A DNA stretch of 64,000 nt from positions 1,630,447 through 1,694,446 of the forward strand of contig NC_049997.1 of assembly GCF_000003815.2 (NCBI RefSeq), read 5' to 3'. Below, piece after piece: positions 24,201 to 37,192 of this stretch (position 1 is the first letter of the stretch; every line of letters begins with the position of its first letter). Below the pieces are notes generated by a model. It made no database searches, was not told where the DNA came from, and worked only from the letters and a program-made list of their open reading frames with translations. Position numbers and translations under genes: made by a program. This DNA is from Branchiostoma floridae. Its lineage: Eukaryota; Chordata; Leptocardii; Amphioxiformes; Branchiostomatidae.

Positions 24201-27200
24201 ACATCTTACTGTGCACTAGTCATGGCCTTTACATCTTACTGTGCACTAGTCATGCCCTTTACATCTTACTGTGCACTAGTCATGCCCTTTACATCTTACT
24301 GTGCACTAGTCATGGCCTTTACATCTTACTGTGCACTAGTCATGCCCTTTACATTTTACTGTGCACTAGTCATGCCCTTTACATCTTACTGTGCACTAGT
24401 CATGCCCTTTACATCTTACTGTGCACTAGTCATGGCCTTTACATCTTACTGTACACTAGTCATGCCCTTTACATCTTACTGTGCACTAGTCATGCCCTTT
24501 ACATCTTACTGTGCACTAGTCATGCCCTTTACATCTTACTGGGCACTAGTCATGCCCTTTACATCTTACTGTGCACTAGTCATGTCCTTTACATCTTACT
24601 GTGCACTAGTCATGGCCTTTACATCTAACTGTGCACTAGTCATGCCCTTTACATCTTACTGTGCACTAGTCATGCCCTTTACATCTTACTGTACACTAGT
24701 CATGCCCTTTACATCTTACTGTGCACTAGTCATGTCCTTTACATCTTACTGTGCACTAGTCATGCCCTTTACATCTTACTGTGCACTAGTCATGCCCTTT
24801 ACATCTTACATGCACTAGTCATGCCCTTTAAATCTTACTGTGTACTAGTCATGTCCTTTACATCTTACTGTGCACTAGTCATGTCCTTTACATCTTACTG
24901 TGCACTAGTCATGCCCTTTACATCTTACTGTGCACTAGTCATGCCCTTTACATCTTACTGTGCACTAGTCATGCCTTTTACATCTTACTGTGCACTAGTC
25001 ATGGCCTTTACATCTTATTGTGCACTAGTCATGGCCTTTACATCTTACTGTGCACTAGTCATGGCCTTTATATGACTGTGCACTAGTCATTTTATTCATG
25101 GTCTGCATATCTTACTGTGTACCCACCCATAAGACATTCAAACCTTAACTAAGTCTTACCGTCTGTTGTGATGCCTCTTCATAAGACATGGCAACAACAG
25201 CAAGAATCAAGTTGACAAGGTAGAAGGAGCCTAAGAAGATGACCAATAGGAAGAAAAGCATATTGGCATGCCCAGCTGTCCCAAGGACCTGTAAACAAGA
25301 TATAATACTGATTAGAGATCATTTATTGCACCAATCAATTAGACTCCACTGGTTGTTTTCTTACCCAATATCTTGTTAGTAGAAAATCAAGGAAAAGATG
25401 TCTTACAATAAAATGAAACAAAATCTACTGCTTGACTGGCATATCCATGTATAAGTTAGCATGAAGGGCGCTTAATGCTGACCCAAGCACCTTCAAGTTG
25501 TCTGTTGTAATCCATGGGCTATTCAGATATTTAAAGAGTTCTGTCATTTAATTTGTCCTTATTAATGAAACATTGACACAGCAGCCGCTGTCAGCCTCAC
25601 CTGTTGATAGAGGTTCTCCCAGTAGTCTTGGTTGATAAGACGGAAGGCAGTCAGCAGGGCCCAGCCGATGTTATCAAAGCTTGTGTACCCAAAATCTGGA
25701 TTCCCTCCAATCCGAAGACACCTGAATCCTGGATTACAAAACCTGGAGGAAAGTCCAATCAAGTCAAAGCTGTGAAAAATCTCTGACAGCAAAAAATGCA
25801 CTTTTCCTAGCATGAAAGTTCATCTGTGTTGGTAAATGACATTGGATAAACTTTATCTGACCAACAGTCTTAATTGATTGGGACTTACCCCAATTGACCA
25901 ACAATTAGCTTTCATAACGTGACATCGGAGACACATGACTGCAGCAGAGGGTCCTGTGTCACCCCCCCGTCTCTGTTCAGCGATGGATGGTTATCTGGCC
26001 TCTGCTTCAGTCATGTGTCTCTGACGTCACATTCCGGAAGCTACAGTAGGGAGGTCCTTTCCAGCTGACGAAGTTGGGCGAAAATAAAGGGTGAGTCCCA
26101 ATCTAGTGTTGGTCAGTTAAAGTTTAGTTTATCCATAAGGCACTTTTCCTGCTTAAATTCAAACTGAGAAAAGTTCAACTAAACACTTAGCTGAGACCAC
26201 ATTGCCTATGACAACGCCATTCTGTAGATTATCTACAGAATGGAGTAGAGGCAGTGTCATAGGCAAGGGCTTGTGGTCTCAGCTAAGTGTTTAGTTGAAC
26301 TTTTCTCAGTTTGAATTAGGCTGGAGGTCAAAGGACTAGGTGGGTAGGTACAATATGTCTGATTGACAGCTAAAGTGAACAGGAAGAAAGCATTGGTCGC
26401 CTAAAGTAAACCCTTCTCTCTTAGGAGGATAACTGATAAAGACAATTGTCCACTTCCCAGACAATAAGCTCATGGTTCTCCACTTCCAAATAACAAATTA
26501 CATGTACTAGGTACTCACGGGTCATCTTCTGACTTGTTCCTGCAAAGCCCGTCTAAGCCACGAGCCATCAACCAATGGTCTAGATGAAAGAAAAAAAAGA
26601 CAATTGTTGGTTTACATAGTATATGTCTGTCTCTTTAACAAGAGCATGAAACAAGCACACTGTACTATTCTCTGGGCTTGATATACATGACATTGTACAC
26701 CATACTGTTTAATAAGAAATAGATCAATATCCACCATTTTATGTTTATCATATAGTACACTACAAAGCAGAATTTTCTTGTTTCCATTTGATGCATGAAT
26801 CTTGACAATCATACTATTAGATAGTCTATGGCTGAATTCACATTTTACATGATAAGTTGCTGTGCAATTGTGGCTTGTCATTGATGATAGCCTTTATTGT
26901 ACATGACCTATCTGGCCAAGTACAGGTATGCAGATTCAAAAGTTATAACGAAATACACATGGTTTTAATAAGAAAGCTCATCAAAGCTGAAAACTCCAAC
27001 TGCTGCAAGACCTGGCGGTGCCACCTTTTCAGCTTTGCCACCTTGTGCAGGACAGCAACTTGGCCACCTTTGAGTAGGAACTTTTGCAATTTCTAAATCT
27101 AAATATAATTTTGTTCAGCCGTTCCTTTATAATGTGGACCTGACCTGATGCACAAAATCAGCAGCATCTCTCTTCTTCGTGACAGACACGTTACATGAAA

Positions 27201-30200
27201 TTCCCCACCCCTACAGTCTCTCATTCTGTCTTTCAGGGCCACCAACCAAGCTTGTCTCAATTTCAACTAGAGTTCAGGGACCTCATACCTCCATGAAATA
27301 TTTATTGCTTTTTTGTGGATGGTATGTATGTTTATAGTTGGTTGTATTTGAGAGTAATGGTTATAAATGTTATGGGAAAGTAGTGGTGTATTTATTTAAT
27401 GACACAGAGGATGTCCATCTGATTAGTAATTATTAAAATGTGACACTTAATTGTGTAATGTGCGTTTAAGAGGTCGACGGCATATGGTAGCGTGGTGTTC
27501 CTTAAGCTTGATGTTTGGCATTTAAACTGTCTAAGGTTGTCAGCATTATTGAGGTTCGACTATGTGCCTCAGAGCGGTGTGGTGGGAGGAAGTTGGGAAA
27601 CTCAGAAAGAAGAAGGGATGTGGCCAACTTTAGTCAGATGGTGATTTGATTTTCCACCAATATGTCATAACATCAGCTGTTCACACGGTACAAAAATGAG
27701 ATGCACACTTTCCTCTGATAGCCCTACATCAACTGTAAGATGAATACTTGGCGCCAACCCCGTCTGCTAAAAAACAAGTACCATTGGCTACAAAAGAGAC
27801 AACTAACAACTGTCCCTTATCGTAACGAAATCAGAACATATGTATCGCCCATAAAACTTCTGACACCCAACCCATCTAAGATGAGAGGACCTAATGGCAT
27901 TTTAATCACCATGTCATTCAAATCAGCAGTACAGTATGTGAGACATCCATACCTGTTAAGCATTACCGTTAAATGTACCTCAACTTCTTACAATTATACT
28001 TACGCTTCACATCTCCATGATATCCTAACTAATTATCATATTCAAAAAACTCGGGGTTCCCCAAACAGCTGTCATACAAATCACCTACTATCTGCTTGGA
28101 GCTAAGCCCATTAACAAACACTTAAAGCACGAGGGTCTACCGAAAGTGCGAAAAGGAATAGGGGTGATTTCTGATATTATTACATCGATTATAACGACAG
28201 ATACGGCTCCCAAGATCTCATCGATTCGAGCTTTCATCACACCCCACCAACACAACAAGTATGAAACCAATCCATCCAGCCGTTCTTGAGTAATCATCTA
28301 CACAGACAGAGACACATAACAGAAAATATAACCTCCATTCCATGACATTTCATGGAGGTAATAAGACTGTCTTTAGAGCTTGGTAGGTATGTTGCATTCT
28401 TTTTTCTATATTTATGGGGCCTCTGTAGTAGTGTTTGCTGTCTTGCTGTTAGTAATAACTAAAACAGATTCTACAATGCTTACACTTAAACACACTTAAG
28501 AATCTACTGGTACCAGCAGTAGATTGTGCCACATGGGAAATTTTTCAAAAAATTAAAGTCAATAGATCCAGTGACTAGTAACAGTTACGCAAAGGTAATT
28601 ATCTCCATGAAAAATCAGTCTTGCGTGTTTGTTTCCGGATATTTGTGGTCAGTGTAACTCAAGAACCTCTTAATGGATTGCCATGATATTTGGTATGTAG
28701 GTTGGTGTTGTGAAGACGAAGGTCATGGTCAATTTTGGTCCCCCTGGTATGCAACTTTGGCACTGCAGCAATATTCCGTTTTTTGTATCTTTTGACTTGA
28801 ATGTGCTATGGTCTTGATTTTTTGGTGGCAGATAGCTTGTGACGTAAGGAATAGTTGGTGTATGTTTGGGTCCCTGAGCAGGTTGCTCTGGAACTGCAGG
28901 GGCATTTTTCTAAAAATCTTCAAAGGAGGATAACTGGACAAGGGAATGACAAATTTAGATGATATGTGGTATGTATGTAGGTTAGACAGAGATGTACATA
29001 ATCAAGTGCAAATTATGCAAACTGGCACTTAATTTGCATAATCAATGATACAAATCTATTATACACAGACAGACAGACACACACACACACACACACACAG
29101 ACAGACACACCCAAAACAATTTTTCATGGAGATAACTAGGAATTAAAAAAAGCTTATCTCAAACATTGAAATCTTGAGATACTTACCTTTATTATAATAC
29201 CAGGCATGCCAGACAGCTGCGTTGTTGGTTGCATTCACTACGCTAACATTGCAGTCACTGTCATCTATCCATTCAAACATGATGTCGTGAACCGTCTCCG
29301 TCTCGTTGAATAATGGGTCATCATTGGGGGGTGGGAAGCAGTATCCCTTCTTTTCTGGTGTAATCTGTCCTTTGATGTCCTTGTAACGTGGTGTGGAATA
29401 ATTAAAGTAGTCTTTCCAGCTCACCCAATTTACCACCCAACGAGGTTGCTCAATTTCTTCATCGTTGCCATTAAACATTTTCAAGTCATCTGCACAATGC
29501 AAGTATTCATTTGGCAACGCATTTTGGCTAGCATCGCGGAATTTGTAGCAGAACTCTGCCAAGTTCATTCCATTTTCTGGGAACTCCATGACACACTTTT
29601 GTCGTAGCTGACCCATGTACAACTGCAACCCAACTAAGGCAAACACACACAGGCCAAAGGATGTCAGAATGATGACATCACGGAGGTTGATGACAGACTG
29701 AATTAAGGCGTTAACGATGGTTTTTAAACCTGCAAAAAACAAATAAAGATAATTTTCAGTCATAGTGAATTCCGTGCTATGAACAGTGAATGCATGCTTT
29801 CCTACATTTACATTTACAAATCCACAGGAAGGGTTCAGAAAGGTAGTGCACCATCAATGTCTGATTTTTTTAGTTTGCACACAATAAAGCAAGCTCTGAC
29901 CCTTGTGATCTTTAAGGGTGCATTCCAGTCCAGAAGCGAGAATTATTTTTGAATAGATAATATTTGTCGGGATTAAAATTCACCCAATTTTCGGCTAAAT
30001 TACCTCATCTGTCTTTTCGGCTTTAATTCTTTTCTAGATCCAAGTACCCCTTACAGACACGCTTACCGTGCCGTATATGATTTTGCTTGCATGGCCGACG
30101 TCCGGCACACTTTCTTGCTAACAGTAGTCGGGATAAGCTTTACGAAGCAGTTAAGTGACTAAAAATAAGTTTGAAGATTATCCCATCTTGGTCAATGGTC

Positions 30201-33200
30201 CCAAATAGGTCAATGTAAAATGGCAGCACCAAGACTGCTTGTACGACTGACGTCGGGAACAATTTCTCACTAACAGTAGGGTTGCTAAACTAATGAGTCG
30301 AGTGACTGTCAGATATTCAGGAAGGTATACACTCAGAAAGATTGAACACTAGTGACCCTTAGGGTATGGAGATTTTGGCACTTTTCAAGGAACATTCTGC
30401 TATCTAGAAAGACATGGACAAATTACTACAGAATAATCCACAAATAATAATTCAATTGCCAGTTCCGTTGATGTTTGTGCACTAAAGATGTAATCATAAA
30501 ACATCAAAGTATTATGATTAATACCAGTACCAACTGATCCCTGTTCCTCTGTCAGAGAGGTGTGGCTCTCAAACATGGGATCTCCATTTAACACCCTATC
30601 TCAGGGATGTCGCTAACCAAAGCTAGATATTCATTTTCACCAGGGTTTAGTGAGAAAATTGGTTCGAAGTGCCTTTCCCAAGGGCACAACATTAGAGCAC
30701 ATCTGGGGGAAACCCAGGACCTCTGGTCTTTGAGCAGAACACCCTAGTGACCCTACTGATCATGATGCACTTGGCAGTGCCATGGTTTTATGGGCAATTG
30801 GTCAAAATGCACAATAATAAAATATTTGAACACAAAGCAGGGCTCGAAATTCATTTTTGGGATTAGGTGCACTGGTGCACCCAGCTTAAAAAATTGGGTG
30901 CACCAAACTTTTTTTGGGTGCACCACTCGAATTTAAGTAGAATGTCAGAAAAACCTAATAACAAGACAACATAGTTACATACTATCAAGTTCTTTAACAA
31001 GTACCATGACATACATTTTTATTATCTTTCTAACCCTGTCAATCTGTCAAGAATATGACGTATACTTTGATATCTTTATATACATAAACCCATGAAAATA
31101 TTTGGGTGCACCCTGTGCACCCACAGAAAATCATTTGGGTGCACAGCTCCAATTTTGGGTGCACCTGCACCCAATATTTCGAGCCCTGCAAAGCAAACAG
31201 CATTTTCCATCTTACAAGTTACAATATTTGTTGACAACTGAATTATTATTACCTCAATATCTATGAAATTATCCCAGGAGTTTTCCATTTTCCATCATGT
31301 AGTAAAATTACATACAACAATGTACATTGTACTGTGGATATCTAAAGGTGATTGATTGGCAGACCCGATTATACCCCAGTGGCTGTGGGTGAATGTTAGA
31401 CAGTGTGTTTTCTTCCCAACAGCAACTAAAATACTGTCTCATACATCTCCCTTAAGTTTCTTCAGAAGCTTGAATTTGTCATCATGCACTTTTAAGTAAG
31501 AACATTGTACAAGAGTTTAGTGTAAAGCTAATCAACTGGAAGTTGTGCTTTCAAAGGATATCAATATCAACAGTGCAGACTGAATTTTGAGACTTAACAC
31601 AGTGAGGTTTCTGGTGTTGACCAGAGCCAGAGGTACTTTCCAGTGCTTAAATGTGCACCCCCAATACTGTGCCAGGTGGTGACAATGAGATACTTTAACC
31701 AGTACTTACCAGGCACCACTGAAATTGTCTTCAAAGCTCTAAGCACTCGAAACGTTCTTAAAACGGAGAGATTACCCAAATCCATGAACATTGTGACGTA
31801 TCTGTGACAAAGAGAGCAAGGATATGACAAGTTAGAGCTGACCCAAGCTGGAAAGATTTTTAACCACTCACCAGGCACCACTGATATTGTCTTCAAAGCC
31901 CTAAGCACTCGAAATGTTCTCAAAACGGAGAGGTTGCCCAAGTCTACGAACATTGTGACGTATCTGTAGAGGAAGATAGAAACAAATGTACAGGAGTATC
32001 AATTTTTTTGGGTAACAGGGGGTGCCAAATGATTTACATGCCATCACTTTGTCAGTCTTGTAGATCTGGGGAAAGTGTTGCTTGAGGGAGGAGAAGAGGC
32101 TTTTCCCCAGCTGGTTGGCTTTTATCCTTCATGAAGCACCATCAAGGTGTAAAACATGAGGAAATGCTATCAAACTGAACCAATACAATAGTCTAAGACA
32201 AAGTCATTTCCAAAAAAATTTCTTTGGAGGGGGTGCAATTGTACATGTAAATGATAAGCTAGATGCACACAATCTTTACGTCAATTCTTTCCATAAGAAT
32301 TCAGCCAAATGTAAGTTGTAACAGTTGTATGTGAAATACTTTGTAAGAAGTGATGGAATTTTTGGGATGTATCAACATTAATGCTGAGAAGGAAAACATT
32401 GATTTGTTTTGACTAATGCTTGGATGAAAAATTACAAAAATATCACAGACTTGGGTGATTATGGTAATGCTGGGGTTGTTTTCGGGTCGGCTTGGGCTAT
32501 AAGTGCGGGTGAGGGTTGTACAGTATGGGTAAGTTGGAAAAGGTGAAGTATAAAATTACAATGTGTGGAACTTATAGCTATTTTCAAGGATGTTCCATTA
32601 TTGATTCGATAATATGGATGACATCTGCAAACACATCAATTTCCATCCTTCTAAAAAAGCTCTCAACCATAAGCAGTACAAATATGTGCGGTTAAGTGCA
32701 AAATGATATTGGCAAACGAATACTTATGTAGTAGAATTCCAAATTCAATGCCAAAGTCAAAGATGAAAGAACAAAAAGAAAAAAATTAGGTCCTCATTTG
32801 AATAAAAGATATCAGTTGATCATCTCCTCCACCTAGATAACAATGTGTTCAAAGTATAAAAGCCTTAGCAAAGAAAGATATTGTAGCATTTTCTCATAAA
32901 TTATGTAAATGAGACCCTAATTTGCATGATTTTCAGTCAACCCCTTACCGAGCAATTCTGTTCCAAAAGGATGGTGCAATTGCGCACGCATGAATTGCTG
33001 TGGAATTTTTGCCAATTGGATATATACTTAACAGTAAGCCTATTATTTCCCTCTTTTTGAGTTACATATGGCATATTTTTTAGTATTCTAACATGAAATG
33101 TAGTGTATTTGTAAACTGTTCTCACTAATTATGCAAATTAGCCCGATTTGCATGATTAGCATTTTACTATGTAAGGCATCTCCGACATGGCTGAAAATTG

Positions 33201-36200
33201 CAGGAAATGTTGTCTTGGTCGCTTGAGGGTGTGCAGCCTCCAAAGTCCAATTGAGACCCGAAATAAACTGTGTGTGTCCCCTTAAGACAAACGGAACAAT
33301 TTTGTCGAATGCCAAATCAAAACGAACAATTCTGTCAACAATAGCCCCAGTGGAACAGAACTGGCCAAAGAAAAATGACATGCCTTTTTTGTTGAAGACT
33401 TAAAGGGGACTACTAAACTCCAGAAGGGAGTGTTAATTTCCAATAGATTATGTATCAATAAATTCATAATCAGCCACCTCTTCGCAGAATTCAACTTGTG
33501 ATGAATTATGCAAGGTGAGTTTATAAAACAATATGACACTAAGTAAAACCCATGCAGACCCTACCGTACATTTCCTACATAGAGACACTTCATTCATAGT
33601 GAATGTTTCCAACATAAATGAGGGGCGATGCACAATAAATGAAGGGCAATCCTTTAAACAATATTAAATAACTCATAACAAGACGAGATTTTAACATTGC
33701 CCCTCAAATTGGTTTTGTAACCAAACTTGCATGCAAGCAAGACTAGTGAGGGTTGCATGTTCTTTTCCACAAGGCAGTTAAATTATACACAGTCATTTGA
33801 TGAAATTGTGTGCCTCACCACCCATTGGGAATTTCGGCCCATTAAGATCAATATTCCCTCAGGGTGGGGGGCCAGCAGTGCTTGGTACACCACCTCCCAC
33901 TGGTGAGTTACATAATGGCTTATAATGCCTCAGCCTCTTTTTTTTTTACCTTAGTTTTTAATTTTCCATAAATAATTTTTTTGGGTGGGCAGTGGAGTGA
34001 CATAGTTTCCAGTTCTTTTTATTAAGCCTGCTTCCTATTCAAGTAAAAACAGCTTATCCTAACAGTTATCTACTGGATAAATGTAACATTATCCACTGAC
34101 CTGATTTGCCATTATGCAAAAATTAAAGTTTGACACTGAAAATATGTGTCCTTATGCATTTCAGCTTTTTTTTCGTTATAGAAATGGCATCATACTTAGC
34201 TTTATATAATAGCCAGCAAAATTTGGCCAGGAGGGGTCAGGAAGTTTTCCCCAGACCTCCCTGGCTATGTCTGAATTTTGCATAAAGCGTTGCCGCAGCC
34301 TTCAGCAACCTAAGCAACATTAGAGCGTGAAAAGAGGAAATATTCAGGATGAGACAATCTGTATGAAGTTGATATCTACTACATTATATTCCCACATTTA
34401 CATCATTTCATATTTTGAGCGGTTCAAACGGCGAAAGGACAAGCCACACTAGGATTCCCTAAATAATGTAACAAAAATTAGAATCCACAGCGTCCTTGCG
34501 CAACTGCAGCATTGTATATTTGCTCCTTCAGGGGTGCCTTTAGAAGCATTTGCACGAACCTTATGAGATTCGTACGAACCTTATGTTATTCGCACAAATC
34601 ACTATGTGACACACACGAACCTTATGTGATTTGCACGAACCTTACGCGAAATCAGCTGATTACTGCCCGTGTCACGTGACAGGCGGATTGGGACTTTCAA
34701 GATGGCGACTTCGATCTTTAGCGACAGAAAAATACGATGTGACGCGCAGAAATGAAGAAAATGAGTATCTCACATGTTTTTTTAAATACATCTTCGCCAT
34801 GGTATAACGTTATGTCCATTCAATACTTTGAAATAAAAATATCGCGGGTAGAAACACTCAAAAACACGTCTACTCCCAACGTAAGCGGCAGCGCGGGTTT
34901 GCATAAGGTTCGTGCAAATCACATAAAGTTTGAGTAAATCACATAGTGATTCCTGTGATTTTTGTAAGGTTCGTGCGATTTCGCATAGTGATTCGTGTGT
35001 ATCACATAAGTTTCGTACGAATTTCATAAGGTTCGTGCAAATACTTAGGCACCCCTGATGTTGGTATGGAATGGAATAGAGCTGTTTCATCCTATTACCT
35101 AGAAACGTGCCCCCAAAAATAGACATTGATAATTGAAGTTCTACAACCTTGACCTAATATTGCTTAGGTTGTCAGGACCCCCATGCAGACCCTCATATGT
35201 GGATACTTTATAATATATCAGCTGGTGTATTTTGCCAGCCAGTCACAGGTAGTCCCAACAAATGAGGCTGTTTAACGTGGTTAAATGGTATAATGTTTGA
35301 AGTAGCATGCATGTTTTACTTCCAAAACTTAATATCTATCTATTTTTAACACCCACCGAGTCGTTATAGCTGCTTTGGGAGGGAGAGCCATTTTGTTGGT
35401 GGCAGGAAGCACGTGTTAACCAGGGGGTAAGTATGACTATGAGGAACCGGACTCTGCAGTCGTCTGTAAGACTTTGAGAAACTGGGCAGAGTAGAGAGTC
35501 TAGAGTTCTTCGGTTGGGTAGGAGTGACACTCAAGTTGACGTGTAGTACAAGCTCCTTCTCCGAGAGTCACCGAGTTGCTTTCTTAAATGTCTTGGTCAC
35601 GAGCATGCAGGCAGAAAACCCGTCACTCCTGCCATGCGGCGCCTCGCGCTCCCGCTTTGGCAAGTCGTCCTTGTAATATACCGCAACTATGATAATAAAA
35701 TATGATATATCGGGTGTATTTGCAGCCAGTAGGTTGAGTAAATGTGGTCGAGGCCCCTCCTCGAGCACGGAACCCTACAGGCTGCTCCCGGAAGACGATT
35801 TAGTGGAATTCTTCGTTAGACTCACAGCATCCGGTCATCCTTGGTTCCGAGATCGAGGGATCGGACGGGTGTATCTAACGCGCCACACCGTTTCTTCAGA
35901 TGATTGTAAAGTTACCCAGTGGCTGTAGCTTTCAACAAACAATGCAGCGCATTTGTCGGCCTATTCTGAGCCGATTTCAGGGCCGAAAAGCTAGTAAACC
36001 GACTCGGTAATAAATTTCTTCCATAACGTTCTCGTCAGCAGCGGCCAGGTCTGTCCTACTAAGAGGGTCTGCATGGGGGCGGAGTTGCTGGCAACGCTTT
36101 ACGCTTAATTCGGGATGGCCGACAGGCCGACAAATATTCAGAAAGGCGGAGTGACTAGGGTTGGGTACCGACGGTTTTTGGCGACGCCTCAGGGGCGAGC

Positions 36201-37160
36201 CTAATAGTATAGTTTGCGACCGTTTGACAAGAATTCCCAAGTCCACAGGCATGTGTGGTTCAACCCTTAAAAGGGGAATGACTCGGGAAGGGGTTGACGG
36301 ATCTTCATGATATTTGGAATGTAGATAGCTTCCGATATTCCTTACATAATTAAATGCTAATAATGCAAATCAGGGGCTAATTTGCATAATTAATGAGGAC
36401 AGTTTATAAATACACTGCATTTCATGTTAGAATGCTAAAAATGTGTCATATGTAACTCAAAAAGAGAGATATATTAGGCTTACTGTTAAGGATGTATCAG
36501 AGTGGCAAAAACTACCAAACTTCCACAGCCATTCGTCCGCGCGTGCGCAATTGCACCATCCTTTTGAAATAGAATAACTCGGGAAGGAGTTGACGGATCA
36601 ACGTGATTTTTGATATGTAGATAACTTCGGAGGTGCCTTCCATAAATGAGGGATATCAATGCAAACCAGAGGCTAATTTGCATGATTAATTAGCACAGTT
36701 TGTAAAGTCACATTATTTCATTCTCTTACTGCTTGGGCACTTAAACATGACATATGTAACTAGAAAAGAGAAATATTGGTAGACATCAATTATGCAAATT
36801 GTTACCTAATTTACATATTTAATGAAAAATTGTTATTAAAGTGTTAAATGACGAAAATTCCATATTTAAGACATTTGATAGCAACATGTACGTTTAGTTG
36901 ATTATGTGGAAGTAAGTCGTGCAAATTAAGGTCTCCTTTACATAATTTATGAGAAAATGCTACAATAGTTTTCTTTGTTAATATTTCCATACTTTGAACA
37001 CATTATTATTTCGGTAGGTACAGGAGATCAACTGATATATTCTATGCAAATGAGGACCTCATTTGTATACTCAATGAGAAACCTTTGTATTGTAGTCGTC
37101 TCTGTTGCTTAGGTTCTTTTTGCGTAGTCTGCATAGATTGACTGACAGAGAGACAGAGAT

Positions 37161-37192
<32 letters not shown>

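Larger units (their letters stand above)
25743..26518 (-). other. Intron 7 (776 bp) with two foldback palindromes
   Basis: Two large palindromes (25844-26134, 26156-26317) fill about 60% of the intron. Confidence 0.85.
26580..29186 (-). other. Intron 6 (2.6 kb), repeat-rich
   Basis: Holds two elements bounded by 'ctccatgaaa' and its inverse (about 27280-28363 and 28603-29138). No exon candidate. Confidence 0.65.
29730..31709 (-). other. Intron 5 (1.98 kb)
   Basis: Contains a partial MITE start (about 29910), a Deu-SINE-like remnant (about 30605-30765) and a full MITE (30838-31188). Confidence 0.65.

Noticed and set aside
24089-25075. Long plus-strand reading frames with a repeating [10 protein letters not shown]-like peptide
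   Set aside because: Products of the 30-bp minisatellite, whose unit is a multiple of three without stops. No start context, splice or domain.
27740-28105. 121-codon plus-strand reading frame
   Set aside because: Lies inside a dispersed repeat, with no recognisable transposase or other motif.
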